DNA of 64,000 nucleotides, from the NCBI GenBank assembly GCA_024304885.1, contig JALJOM010000003.1, positions 1,274,110 to 1,338,109 of the forward strand, given 5' to 3'. A model generated the notes under the pieces. The model was not told the origin of the DNA and did no database searches. It was given only the letters and a program-made list of their open reading frames with translations. The DNA comes from Beijerinckiaceae bacterium. Lineage in GTDB: Bacteria > Pseudomonadota > Alphaproteobacteria > Rhizobiales > Beijerinckiaceae. This document shows positions 54,167 through 63,079 of the stretch, piece by piece; position 1 is the stretch's first letter; each line of letters begins with the position of its first letter. A program made the translations under genes and the position numbers.

Positions 54167-54268
54167 ACCATTTTCCAGCGAACCGATTACCGGTTCGCGT
54201 TGCGAAAATGCGATAAAACAATGAAGTAGAGCTGCTATCCGATTCCGTCGGAACGGAAAGCGCTCTAG
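54163..54268. repeat. Repeat A, copy A10
   Basis: CTAGACCATTTTCCAGCGAA ... GTTGCGAAAATGCGATAAAA ... CGATTCCGTCGGAACGGAAA ... CTAG at 54265-54268, only 22 bases before the bioA start, so the bioA promoter may lie in or behind the repeats. Confidence 0.85.
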
Positions 54269-54289
54269 AGATCCGACATGGGAAGTCGA

Positions 54290-55576
54290 ATGAGCGCCGG
54301 CTCGCCGAACTGGCTCACGCGCGGCCTGCCGCATCTCTGGCTGCCCTATAGCCAAATGCAGACCGCCGCGCCGCCGCTCCCCGTCGTCGCGACGCAAGGG
54401 ACACGCATAAAGCTCGCCGACGGGCGCGAGCTGATCGACGGGATCGCGAGCTGGTGGACCGCCTGCCACGGCTACAACCATCCGCACATTCGCGAGGCCG
54501 TGATCCGGCAGCTCGATGCGATGCCGCATATCATGCTCGGCGGCTTGGTGCACGAGCAGGCCGCGCGGCTCGCGACCCGGCTGACCGCGCTGATGCCACG
54601 GCGTCTCGACCGGGTCTTCTTTTCCGATAGCGGCTCGGTCTCGGTCGAGGTCGCGATGAAGATGGCCATCCAATATCGGTTGAACCAGGGGGAAGCCCGC
54701 CGCGGAAAATTCCTCGCCTTCAGGGGCGCCTATCACGGCGACACATTCGCCTGCATGTCGGTCTGCGATCCGGAGGAGGGCATGCATGCGCTCTTCTCCG
54801 GCGTCCTGCCGCGGCAGATCATCGCCGAGCTTCCGACCGACGAAGCGCGTCTCGGGGTCTTCGATCGGCTTCTCGAGCAGCACGCCCACGAGCTGGCGGG
54901 GATCCTCGTCGAGCCTCTGGTGCAGGGGGCGGGCGGCATGATCTTTCACGCGCCCGAGGTTTTGCGCCATATCCGGGCGGGCGCCGACCGCCACGGCCTT
55001 CTCCTGATCGCGGACGAGATTTTCACAGGGTTCGGCCGCACAGGCACGATGTTCGCCTGCGAGGCGGCAGGCATCGTCCCCGATATCGTCACCTTGTCGA
55101 AGGCTTTGACCGGCGGGACGCTCGGCCTCGGGGCAACGATCGCGAGCAGCGTGGTCTTCGACGCCTTCCTGTCGGACAGGCCGGAGCATGCCCTGATGCA
55201 CGGCCCGACCTTCATGGCAAACCCGCTCGCCTGTGCTGCCGCCAATGCCTCGCTCGATCTGTTCGAGACCGAGCCGCGGCTCGCGCAGGTCGCGAAAATC
55301 TCTGCGCGGCTCACGAGCGGCCTCGAGCCCTGCAGGGACATCCCCGGCGTGCGCGACGTGAGGGTCAAGGGCGCGATCGGGGTCGTCGAGCTCGAGAAGA
55401 TTTCCGACCTGAACGATCTGAAGCGGCGCTTGGTCGAGGCGGGCGTCTGGGTCCGTCCCTTCGGGCGGATCGTCTATCTGACTCCCGCCTTCACGATCGA
55501 GGACGCGGACCTCGCAACGCTCACCTCGACCATTGTCGCGGTGCTGCAGGATTTCTCGCGTAACGGTGCTGCCTGA
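54290..55576 (+). CDS. bioA: Adenosylmethionine-8-amino-7-oxononanoate aminotransferase
   Basis: A 428-residue class III PLP aminotransferase that converts KAPA to DAPA with SAM as amino donor. Key segments: LWLPYSQMQTA, the GIASWWTACHGYNHP signature, SDSGSVSVEVAMKMAIQY, FRGAYHGDTFACMSVCDPE, LIADEIFTGFGRTG and the PLP lysine in TLSKALTGGTLGL. The SWW motif is specific to BioA. I chose the ATG at 54290 with GGGAAG upstream. An ATG at 54278 is also in frame. Divergent from bioFD. Confidence 0.93.
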   Translation: MSAGSPNWLTRGLPHLWLPYSQMQTAAPPLPVVATQGTRIKLADGRELIDGIASWWTACHGYNHPHIREAVIRQLDAMPHIMLGGLVHEQAARLATRLTALMPRRLDRVFFSDSGSVSVEVAMKMAIQYRLNQGEARRGKFLAFRGAYHGDTFACMSVCDPEEGMHALFSGVLPRQIIAELPTDEARLGVFDRLLEQHAHELAGILVEPLVQGAGGMIFHAPEVLRHIRAGADRHGLLLIADEIFTGFGRTGTMFACEAAGIVPDIVTLSKALTGGTLGLGATIASSVVFDAFLSDRPEHALMHGPTFMANPLACAAANASLDLFETEPRLAQVAKISARLTSGLEPCRDIPGVRDVRVKGAIGVVELEKISDLNDLKRRLVEAGVWVRPFGRIVYLTPAFTIEDADLATLTSTIVAVLQDFSRNGAA

Positions 55577-55582
55577 TGCGCG

Positions 55583-56608
55583 CTATGTCCAAGCGCGTCC
55601 GGCATAATCGATCGCATAGGCGCCGGGGCGAGCGGCAATGGCGGCGAGACCATGGAGGACGATGTCCTCCGCGATGACGATCTCCGTGCCGATGTCCTGC
55701 ATCAGCGCGGCATAGGGCGCCTTGTCCTCGAATCGCGTCCGAAACGCCTCCTCGTCGAGGAACGGGAGGATCCTCGGGAGGACCCCGCCCGAGAAGGTGA
55801 CACCGCCCTTCGCCAGATATGCGAGGGCGAGATCGCCGGCAAAGCGCGCGAGCAGGAGCCAGATCGCGGCGAGCGTCCGCGCCTCCTTCCCGCCGGGCTC
55901 GGCGCGCGCGCGTTCGACGAGCGCGATCTCGTCGAACTCGGGTGCGGCTTTTCCAGCGGCCAGACAACGCGCTCGATGCAGCCGAATGAGGCCAGGACCA
56001 GAAAGCACGCTCTCGGCGGTGACGCGTCCGAGAGGCCCGCGCTCGATGTGCCGCCAGACGGCCTCCTCCTCTGGGCCGATGGGGGCAAAGTCCATATGGC
56101 CTGCTTCGGTGGCGACTGCGAGATAGCGGCCTTCGACCTCGAGAAGCGCCGCCGTGCCGAGGCCCGTGCCGAGGCCCATGACGAGCCGCGGTCCTGGCCT
56201 CTTCTCGACAGCTCGACCGATCGAGCGGACCCATGCGGGCTTCACCGCCGGAAGGCTCAGGGCCTGGGCCTCGAAATCATTGAGGAGAAGGCCCTGCGCG
56301 AGCCCGAATTCTGCGGCGACCGTGTCCCCGTCGATCGCCCAGTCGGCGTTCGTCATCTGCACCTTGCGGCCCGCGACGGGGCCGGCGACACAGGCGATCA
56401 GCGAACGCGGCCTTTCGGGGAGCCCGGGCAAGACGACGGCGAGGGCCGCCTCGAAGCTCGCGAAGTCCTTGGTCTCGACGCGCGGTCCGCGTTCGAGCGG
56501 CGTCCCGGGATCACGCAAGGTCGCGAAGCGGGTATTGGTGCCGCCGATGTCACAGACGAGAACCGGAAAGGGAAAGTCCACGAGACTTGCGCGCTCCCCC
56601 TGCCGCAT
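55583..56608 (-). CDS. glk: Glucokinase
   Basis: A 341-residue ATP-dependent glucokinase (GlkA/ROK-unrelated bacterial type). It has [16 protein letters not shown] (phosphate site), [30 protein letters not shown] (catalytic Asp), [15 protein letters not shown] and [16 protein letters not shown]. It commits free glucose to Entner-Doudoroff or pentose phosphate routes. It converges on bioA (6 bases apart) and is divergent from the fumarase gene. The ribosome site is weak. Confidence 0.92.
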   Translation of the reverse strand: MRQGERASLVDFPFPVLVCDIGGTNTRFATLRDPGTPLERGPRVETKDFASFEAALAVVLPGLPERPRSLIACVAGPVAGRKVQMTNADWAIDGDTVAAEFGLAQGLLLNDFEAQALSLPAVKPAWVRSIGRAVEKRPGPRLVMGLGTGLGTAALLEVEGRYLAVATEAGHMDFAPIGPEEEAVWRHIERGPLGRVTAESVLSGPGLIRLHRARCLAAGKAAPEFDEIALVERARAEPGGKEARTLAAIWLLLARFAGDLALAYLAKGGVTFSGGVLPRILPFLDEEAFRTRFEDKAPYAALMQDIGTEIVIAEDIVLHGLAAIAARPGAYAIDYAGRAWT

Positions 56609-56665
56609 GGAATGTTTCTCGGCGAGCGACTAAGAACGGCCCCGCAAGACCAGGAGCCTCGACAC

Positions 56666-58282
56666 GTGAGCTTTCACTACCATCCGCTGTTTCCGCTCGG
56701 CAAGGACACGACCCCCTATCGCAAGCTTTCCTCGGACGGCGTGAAGGTCGAGACGCTCGGCACCCGCGAGTTCCTCGTCGTCGAGCGCGAGGCCATACGC
56801 GCGCTCGCCGAAGCCGCCATGACCGATATCAATCATCTCTTGCGGCCGGCGCATCTCGCCCAGCTCGCCGCGATCCTCGACGATCCCGAGGCCACCTCCA
56901 ACGACAAGTTCGTCGCTTTCGACCTTCTGAAGAACGCCAATATCGCCGCGGGCGGTGTCCTCCCCATGTGCCAGGATACGGGTACCGCCATCGTGATGGG
57001 CAAGAAGGGGCGCTTCGTGCTGACCGACGGCGAGGACGAGAGCGCGCTCGCCGAAGGGATCAAGGACGCCTACGAACGGAAAAATCTACGCTACTCGCAG
57101 CTCGCGCCGCTCTCGATGTTCGAGGAGCGCAACACGAGAACCAACCTGCCGGCGCAGATCGAGATCTACGCCGAGGGCGAGGACGCCTACAAGTTCCTGT
57201 TCATCGCCAAGGGGGGAGGCTCGGCGAACAAGTCCTACCTTTTCCAGGCCACGCCGTCGCTGCTGACCCACGAGCGAATGATCGCCTTCCTGCGCGAGAA
57301 GATCCTCACCCTCGGAACCGCGGCCTGCCCGCCCTATCATCTCGCCGTCGTCATCGGCGGGACCTCCGCCGAGCTCACCTTGAAAACCGTGAAGCTCGCC
57401 TCGACGCATTATCTCGACAGCCTGCCGACCGAGGGCGGCGAGGACGGCCATGCCTTTCGCGATCTCAACCTCGAGGCGGAAATCTTCGCGCTGACGCAGG
57501 ACCTCGGCGTCGGCGCGCAATTCGGCGGCAAATATTTCTGCCACGACGTGCGGGTCGTGCGGCTGCCGCGCCACGGTGCCTCGCTGCCGATCGGGATCGG
57601 CGTCTCCTGCTCGGCCGACCGGCAAGCGCTCGGCAAGATCACGCGAGACGGCGTGTTTCTCGAGGAGCTGGAGCGTGATCCGGCGAAGTATCTGCCGGAC
57701 GTCGACGAGGCGGCGCTCGGCGGACCCGTCGTCGAGATCGACCTGACGCGGCCGATGCCCGAGATCCTCGCGGCGCTCTCGTGCCATCCGATCAAGACGC
57801 GGCTCTCGCTGACCGGCCCGATGATCGTCGCGCGCGACCTGGCGCATGCGAAGCTCCGTGAACGGCTCGAGGACGATCTGCCCCTGCCGGACTATTTCAA
57901 GAACCATCCGGTCTATTACGCCGGCCCGGCCAAGACGCCGGAAGGCTATGCCTCCGGCTCGTTCGGTCCGACGACGGCGGGGCGCATGGATTCCTATGTC
58001 GATCAATTCCAGGCGGCCGGCGGCTCTCTCGTCATGCTGGCCAAAGGCAATCGCGGGGCAGAGGTACGTGCGGCCTGCGCGAAGCACGGCGGGTTCTATC
58101 TCGGCTCGATCGGCGGCCCGGCGGCGCGGCTCGCGAAGGACTGCATCAAGAAGGTCGAGGTCCTCGAATATCCCGAGCTCGGGATGGAGGCGATCTGGCG
58201 CATCGAGGTGGAGAATTTTCCGGCCTTCATCGTCATCGACGACAAGGGCAACGATTTCTTCAAGGAGCTGAACCTGGGCTAG
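56666..58282 (+). CDS. Class I fumarate hydratase (iron-sulfur)
   Basis: A 538-residue oxygen-sensitive [4Fe-4S] fumarase of the FumA/FumB type in the TCA cycle. Cluster-region segments are [36 protein letters not shown] and [15 protein letters not shown]. The C-terminal beta domain holds [20 protein letters not shown] and [13 protein letters not shown]. The start is a GTG at 56666 behind AGGAG. The TAG stop lies in the CTAG that opens a MITE-like element, so the final codon may have been set by the insertion. Confidence 0.92.
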   Translation: MSFHYHPLFPLGKDTTPYRKLSSDGVKVETLGTREFLVVEREAIRALAEAAMTDINHLLRPAHLAQLAAILDDPEATSNDKFVAFDLLKNANIAAGGVLPMCQDTGTAIVMGKKGRFVLTDGEDESALAEGIKDAYERKNLRYSQLAPLSMFEERNTRTNLPAQIEIYAEGEDAYKFLFIAKGGGSANKSYLFQATPSLLTHERMIAFLREKILTLGTAACPPYHLAVVIGGTSAELTLKTVKLASTHYLDSLPTEGGEDGHAFRDLNLEAEIFALTQDLGVGAQFGGKYFCHDVRVVRLPRHGASLPIGIGVSCSADRQALGKITRDGVFLEELERDPAKYLPDVDEAALGGPVVEIDLTRPMPEILAALSCHPIKTRLSLTGPMIVARDLAHAKLRERLEDDLPLPDYFKNHPVYYAGPAKTPEGYASGSFGPTTAGRMDSYVDQFQAAGGSLVMLAKGNRGAEVRAACAKHGGFYLGSIGGPAARLAKDCIKKVEVLEYPELGMEAIWRIEVENFPAFIVIDDKGNDFFKELNLG

Positions 58283-58397
58283 AGGCTGCTGGGGACTGCC
58301 AGTAAGTCATTGATAGCTATAGGCCTTCCGGCATGCTGATATTCTTGAAACGCAAATGAAATCAATAGCTTGCAGTGTGGTCCCTAACAGCCTCTAG
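58279..58397. mobile_element. MITE-like element with terminal inverted repeats
   Basis: AGAGGCTGCTGGGGAC at 58281-58296 is mirrored at 58380-58395 (14 of 16). CTAG sits at both outer ends. The interior is AT-richer than the window (TAGCTATAGG, TTGAAACGCAAATGAAATC) and has no coding capacity. Likely a non-autonomous transposon remnant, parent unknown. Confidence 0.65.
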
Positions 58398-58549
58398 AGT
58401 GGGACGAGGAAAAGGGGACAGCGGTTTTCCGGCGCAATCGCGTTTTCGCAGATTGCGTAAACTCATCTGCCTATCCCGCTCTGAACTTTTTGGAATCGAT
58501 CACGTTTCATGACCTTGGATCGATTCGATCCAAGGTCATCGTGATCTAG
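58394..58549. repeat. Repeat B, copy B4
   Basis: CTAGAGTGGGACGAGGAAAA ... CGTTTTCGCAGATTGCGTAAA (palindrome with one change) ... TATCCCGCTCTGAACTTTTT ... GACCTTGGATCGATTCGATC ... CTAG. It shares CTAG with the MITE at its left and repeat A at its right. Confidence 0.85.
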
Positions 58550-58646
58550 AGCTGCGTTCCGATCCGGCCGAATCGGAAACCGGCTCTACATCGGTGGTTT
58601 GTCGCAATTTCGCGACGCGAGCCGGCGTCCACTTCCAAAATGCTCT
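58546..58646. repeat. Repeat A, copy A11 (inverted)
   Basis: CTAGAGCTGCGTTCCGATCC ... TTGTCGCAATTTCGCGACGC ... CACTTCCAAAATGCTCTC. Beyond it, 58647-58994 has a weak minus-strand frame (from 58901) whose 3' half is this repeat. I do not call it a gene. Confidence 0.8.
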
Positions 58647-58994
58647 CATCGTCGCTGGTTGAGGCTCGGTGATGGCCCGTCGCCGCTCGCGAGTCGCCGC
58701 GCTCGCTTGGATCCGGTGCTCGATCTCCGCATTGACTACTGCCGGGCCTTCGTCCCACGCGGAGTCCACGATCCTCACATAGGCGAATTCGCGCTCCACT
58801 TCACGAACCCGGCCGGCAAGCCGATCTTCGTACCAGCGTGTCCAGACCCCGAGCTTTGCTCCGACCATGCCGAAGCGCGAGGCGAAAGTGCCGCTGAGCA
58901 CCTTGCGAGGTCCCTTGTCGCATTCCGGGGGTCTTGCACGTCATAAGGCTTGAGCGAGCATAGCCGCGGAAAACCCCGCCAGCAGGAGGCCAGG

Positions 58995-60395
58995 ATGCCA
59001 TCGAACCGGATCGATCTCGTCGCAGCATCGGCAATGCTGGCGCTTGTTGCCGGCGTAGCGGACGCGCGTGCCGAGGAGCAGCCGGCGGTCCGTCAGGCGA
59101 CCATGCAGCTCGTGCTTGCGGATCCGGTCACCCTCGCCGGTGCGGGTGCGCGCAACCCGACGGTCGCGGTCGATCCCCGCAGCGGTGTCGTCTATCTCGC
59201 CTGGGCGCGCGAGGTCCCGGGCGCGGCGCCAATGGCCACGGCGCGCCAGCACAAGAGGCCCGACCCCAAACTCGAAGCCGTGGTCGCCCGCTCCGACGAC
59301 GGCGGCCGCAGCTTCGGCACGCCCGTCATCGTGAATGCCTCACACGACAAGGTGCAGTCGTCCTCCGTCAGCCCGACCCATGTCGCGGTCGGTCCGAAGG
59401 GCACGGTCTATGTGCTCTACAGCCGGGAGGATCCGGAGTTCGCGCTGGAGGGAAGCCCCTACCGAGGGCGCAATCTCCTGCGGCTCGTCCGCTCGGACGA
59501 CGGGGGCAAAAGCTTCTCCCCTCCGGTCGAGATCGGCGGGGAAGGCGACGAAGGCGTGGTCACGTCGCTCGGCATGGCCAACCTCTTCGTAGCGCCGGAC
59601 GGCTCGCTCTACGCGTCTTGGCTCGATACGCGGGAAACCTTCGCCCATATCCGCGAGCACAAGAAGGACCCGCCGAAGGAAGCCTATGCGTCGCAGCTTC
59701 GCGTGGCGCGCTCGACGAACGGGGGGCGGACCTTCTCGAAGAGCACCCTGGCGGCCGAGCCGGTTTGCGTCTGCTGCGGGACCAAGGTCGCGCAAGGCAC
59801 CGAAGGTCCGCTCTTCGCCAGCACCCGTGGCTCGTGGCGCGAGCTGAAGGGCTCCTACGATTCGGTGCGGGACATCGTCGTTGCCGCGTCATCGGATCAC
59901 GGCCGGACCTGGTCGGAGGCGATCAAGGTTCACAACGACCGGTTCAAGATCAGCGGCTGCCCGGATGTGACGCCCGGGCTCTCGGTCGATTCGAAGGGGC
60001 GGCTGCATGCGGCGTGGTACACCGGGACGGAGCGCCACCCCGGCGTGTTCTACGCCGTCTCGTCCGACCAGGGGAAGACGTTCTCGCAGCCGGTCGCCCT
60101 GCTCGTGGACGAATGGGTGCCCTATGCCGACGTCAAGCTCGCTCTCGATGCGAACGACAATGCATGGGTCGCCTTCGAGGATCGCCGCGGCGACATCGAT
60201 CTCGTCCAGCTCGTACGCATCGGTGCCGACGGTTCGCTCGCCCGTGCGGAGCCCTGGGCGGGGACGATCCCGGACCTGGCCGCGTTCGGGGATGGCGCCA
60301 TCGTCGCCTCGGGCCGTGTGGCGGCGGCGGATGCCGATTTCGGCCGAGGCGGCGGCATCGAGGTGCGGATGGCCCGTCCGGGAAGCGGATCGTGA
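58995..60395 (+). CDS. Exported BNR/Asp-box-repeat protein (sialidase-like propeller)
   Basis: A 466-residue periplasmic protein. A signal peptide ends near ADARAEE (about 26). At least five Asp-box motifs are spread along it: RSDDGGRSF, RSDDGGKSF, RSTNGGRTF, SSDHGRTW and SSDQGKTF. These mark a six-bladed sialidase-type propeller. A C-V-C-C motif (PVCVCCGTKVAQG) sits mid-protein, a spot for metal or redox chemistry. The catalytic arginine triad of true sialidases is not evident, so sialidase activity is doubtful. The start at 58995 has AGGAGG five bases upstream. The next gene overlaps its stop (GTGA), linking it to a thioredoxin-cytochrome c fusion and pointing to redox or metal handling. 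Confidence 0.8.
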   Translation: MPSNRIDLVAASAMLALVAGVADARAEEQPAVRQATMQLVLADPVTLAGAGARNPTVAVDPRSGVVYLAWAREVPGAAPMATARQHKRPDPKLEAVVARSDDGGRSFGTPVIVNASHDKVQSSSVSPTHVAVGPKGTVYVLYSREDPEFALEGSPYRGRNLLRLVRSDDGGKSFSPPVEIGGEGDEGVVTSLGMANLFVAPDGSLYASWLDTRETFAHIREHKKDPPKEAYASQLRVARSTNGGRTFSKSTLAAEPVCVCCGTKVAQGTEGPLFASTRGSWRELKGSYDSVRDIVVAASSDHGRTWSEAIKVHNDRFKISGCPDVTPGLSVDSKGRLHAAWYTGTERHPGVFYAVSSDQGKTFSQPVALLVDEWVPYADVKLALDANDNAWVAFEDRRGDIDLVQLVRIGADGSLARAEPWAGTIPDLAAFGDGAIVASGRVAAADADFGRGGGIEVRMARPGSGS

Positions 60396-61255
60396 GAGCA
60401 GGGCGGTTCGTCGGCTTCTTGCGCGCAGCCTTCTTGGTCGTCGTCCTGACGCTGGCGGCGGCCCCGGGCGCGCCGGTCTCGGCACAGGAGCCAAGGACTG
60501 CTCCGGACTATTCTGCGCGCGTGCTCGGCAGCGACGCGAGCGCGACCGTCGCGGGGCTTCGTGGCAAGGTCGTGCTGCTCAACGCTTTTGCCACCTGGTG
60601 CGCGCCGTGCCGCGCCGAGATGCCGGATTTCGAGGCGGTCTACCGGCGCCTGCGAGACCGTGGTCTCGAGATCGTCGGCGTGAACGTCGACGAGGGCGAA
60701 GCCGACGAGAAGGTCCTGCGTTTCGTCGAGAAGCTCGGGATCGGCTTCCCCGTCTGGCGTGACCCGGCCAACCGGTTCTCGAAGCGATTCCGGGCATTGG
60801 GCGTTCCCGAAACCGTGCTCATCGGTCGCGACGGGACGATCCTTCGCCATTGGAACGGGCCGATGGATCCGGGCGCCGCGGAGAACCTCGCCGCCATCGA
60901 AGCCGCCCTCGGAACCGGAGGCGCGGAGACGGCCGAGCCCGGACGGGACGACCTCGCCGCGACGCTGCTGCGGGGGCGGCGCCTCGCCGAGCAACGCGGC
61001 TGCCTTGCCTGCCATGCGACGGACGGCGGGAACGGCGCCGGACCCGCCTGGACCGGATTGCGGGGCAGGGAAGTCACGCTCGACGACGGCAGGCGGGTGA
61101 CCCGCGACAGCGCCTATCTCGCGCGCGCCATTCGCGATCCCGACGCCGACATCGTCGCGGGATACGAGAAGGGCGTCATGGCCGGCGCCATGCCGGGTCG
61201 GTCGTTGACCGACGAGGAGGTCGCGGCTCTGGTCGTCTACTTGGAGAGCCGTTGA
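60392..61255 (+). CDS. TlpA-type thioredoxin domain fused to cytochrome c
   Basis: A 287-residue exported redox protein. A signal peptide or anchor (FVGFLRAAFLVVVLTLAAAP) leads to a TlpA-like thioredoxin domain (about 40-175) with the active site W-C70-A-P-C73 and the cis-Pro in GVPETVLIGRDG. A mono-heme cytochrome c domain (about 190-287) has C204-L-A-C207-H208, and M267 in AMPG is the probable axial ligand. It starts at a GTG overlapping the previous stop, so it is coupled to the BNR protein. The fusion could pass electrons between thiols and a respiratory chain in the periplasm. Direction and partner are unknown. Confidence 0.83.
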   Translation: MRAGRFVGFLRAAFLVVVLTLAAAPGAPVSAQEPRTAPDYSARVLGSDASATVAGLRGKVVLLNAFATWCAPCRAEMPDFEAVYRRLRDRGLEIVGVNVDEGEADEKVLRFVEKLGIGFPVWRDPANRFSKRFRALGVPETVLIGRDGTILRHWNGPMDPGAAENLAAIEAALGTGGAETAEPGRDDLAATLLRGRRLAEQRGCLACHATDGGNGAGPAWTGLRGREVTLDDGRRVTRDSAYLARAIRDPDADIVAGYEKGVMAGAMPGRSLTDEEVAALVVYLESR

Positions 61256-61465
61256 CGTATCCCGGGCCCGAGTGCGGGTGTCCATGCGCCGGTTGCGGGC
61301 TCGAAGCCCGCTCGAAGATGCGGCTGGCCCTCATGGCATCACCCCGAGACGGCGCGTCGCGCTGCCTCCGGGCGCGGGGGTATCCTCGCGCCCGACCCGC
61401 TCGTCCTTCGAGATCCCCACGTCATGGGCGTCGCGGCGCGAGGACATGGAAGCTCGACCGGACCG

Positions 61466-61939
61466 TCAGGCGGTGATGGTCTCGCGCGCCCCGGTCGCGG
61501 TTGTCGCAGGCGCCGCCTCGATGGGCTCGACGACGATCATCCAGGACACCCCGAACTTGTCGGCGACCATGCCGAATCGCGGGGAGAAGAAGGTCTCGGT
61601 CAGCGGCATCTGCACCTGGCCGCCTTCGGAGAGCGCCGCGAAGAGCTTTTCCGCTTCCGCCACGTCCTTCGGCGAGAGCGCGAGGGAGATTCCCTGGAAG
61701 CACGCCTGACCTCGGCACTGACAGTCGGAGGCCATGACCGTCGTCTCGCCGATGCGCAGGGCGCTGTGCATGACCTTGTCGCCCGCCGGCATCGGGCCGG
61801 CGCATCCCTCGCCCGGGCCGGGGGCCGGGGCGTCCTTGAAGCGCATGAGCATTAGGACTTCGGCGCCGAGCGCGCGACGATAGAACTCGATCGCCTCGTC
61901 GCAGCGGCCGTCGAAGTTCAGATAGGCTTGAACCTGCAT
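61466..61939 (-). CDS. VOC-family protein, PhnB-like
   Basis: A 157-residue glyoxalase/bleomycin-resistance-fold protein. It opens MQVQAYLNFDGRCDEAIEFY, then RALGAEVLMLMRFKD, MHSALRIGETTVMASD and QMPLTETFFSPRFGMVADKF-like segments, the PhnB/DUF899-type pattern. Metal ligands are likely partly missing, as in many PhnB-like members. The function is unknown. The start at 61939 has AAGGA six bases upstream. 61940-62229 after it holds nothing recognisable. Confidence 0.87.
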   Translation of the reverse strand: MQVQAYLNFDGRCDEAIEFYRRALGAEVLMLMRFKDAPAPGPGEGCAGPMPAGDKVMHSALRIGETTVMASDCQCRGQACFQGISLALSPKDVAEAEKLFAALSEGGQVQMPLTETFFSPRFGMVADKFGVSWMIVVEPIEAAPATTATGARETITA

Positions 61940-62229
61940 GGGTTTTCCTTCTCTCGATGTTTCGACAAATCGATCTGGGATACCGGCCTCGCCGGTTCTG
62001 CGACGGCCGTTCGAGCGCGTGCTCCCTCGTACGACGAACGAGCCCGGAGAATATCGACAAGGCTCCAGGTTTTTTGCAGGGCAGGCCAAGAATCGATTTC
62101 GTGATCGCCCTCGACAAGCGGCGTCGGGGCTCGAAACGGCTCTTGCGCCCAATGCGACGGTCGATCGGATCGGCAGACTCCGCGCGGTCGGAATTGCTCG
62201 GATCACTTCGCGTCTTGCCGCGACTGCCG

Positions 62230-62781
62230 TTAATGTTCCAGTCCCTTGACCTTGATCGATCTGATCCAGGAGATGTTTCTGCCACCGGCGATGTCACCCA
62301 CGAAAACGAGCCGGGCGAAGCCGCCGCTTGCTTCGTCGAGAAGCACTCCGTCCTGCTTGTAGGCCACGAGAACTTGCTTGGCACCGAAGCGCGGATTGAG
62401 CTCGCCGGCAGTGGTCGTGACGACATAGCCGTCCGTTGCCGTTGCGATAATCACCTTTCTCAGAATGTCGTTCTTGACGTTCGGGTCCGTCTTGATGCCG
62501 ACCTTCTGCAACAGGTCCCACAAGGGCACGCCGGTGAATACGCTCGTCACCTGGCCCTGCCCGGTTGCAAAGGACACAGTCAAGGTCGTCGGCGGCAATG
62601 CTTGCAGATCCGCGAGCTTGAACGTGGTGGGTGTGACGACGTCACCAAAAATCTTGAAGCTCGCCGAATATCCGCTGGAAGCCGGCGGATCGGCATAGGC
62701 GGCCGAGATGTTCGAGAACATCAGCTGCAGCGCGAATACGCTCGCAGCCAAAAGTTTGAACGGCAACATTCTGGAATTCAT
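62230..62781 (-). CDS. Small exported molybdopterin-binding-domain protein
   Basis: A 183-residue protein. A signal peptide (LAASVFALQLMFSNISAAYA) leads to a short version of the sulfite-oxidase-type molybdopterin domain: FKLADLQALPPTTLTVSF, FTGVPLWDLLQKVGIKTD, VIIATATDGYVVTTTAGELN and ARLVFVGDIAGGRNISWIRS. The cysteine that binds molybdenum in true sulfite oxidases is absent from the visible core, so it may bind cofactor loosely or not act as an enzyme. The start at 62781 has AGGAGG seven bases upstream. Confidence 0.82.
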   Translation of the reverse strand: MNSRMLPFKLLAASVFALQLMFSNISAAYADPPASSGYSASFKIFGDVVTPTTFKLADLQALPPTTLTVSFATGQGQVTSVFTGVPLWDLLQKVGIKTDPNVKNDILRKVIIATATDGYVVTTTAGELNPRFGAKQVLVAYKQDGVLLDEASGGFARLVFVGDIAGGRNISWIRSIKVKGLEH

Positions 62782-63025
62782 CAACATGCCTCCTGCGTTG
62801 GACGGAGCGAGGAACCGGGCCCGGATCCGCGCCGCCACATATATCATTAAGTATATAGCTCGTCACAAGGAAATTGCGCTTGGGCTCGTGGGGAAGAATG
62901 TCGGATTTCGCCTCCGATCATTCTAAAGATGACGTTTTGTGGTGGTTGGTCGTGAATAACCGGCTGCCGGCCCTCTCTGATCGGCGGAAGGGGGGCGATG
63001 AGCTGTCTCGTGAAAGTGACTTTAC

Positions 63026-63045
63026 ATATAAAGATATCTGCATAT
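63026..63045. promoter_or_regulatory. Palindromic operator upstream of the ArsR-methyltransferase gene
   Basis: ATAT-AA-AGATATCT-GC-ATAT is perfectly symmetric apart from the two dinucleotide spacers, in an AT-rich patch 35 bases before the GTG start. Its place suggests autoregulation by the ArsR-type protein. 62782-63025 holds only promoter-like AT-rich sequence. Confidence 0.55.
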
Positions 63046-63079
63046 ATTGTTTTCCTCGAACGAACCCAGGACCTCCCCC

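Noticed and set aside
58536-58901. 121-residue minus-strand frame
   Set aside because: The 3' third is repeat A and the remainder matches no family; start lacks a ribosome site. A degraded gene cannot be excluded.
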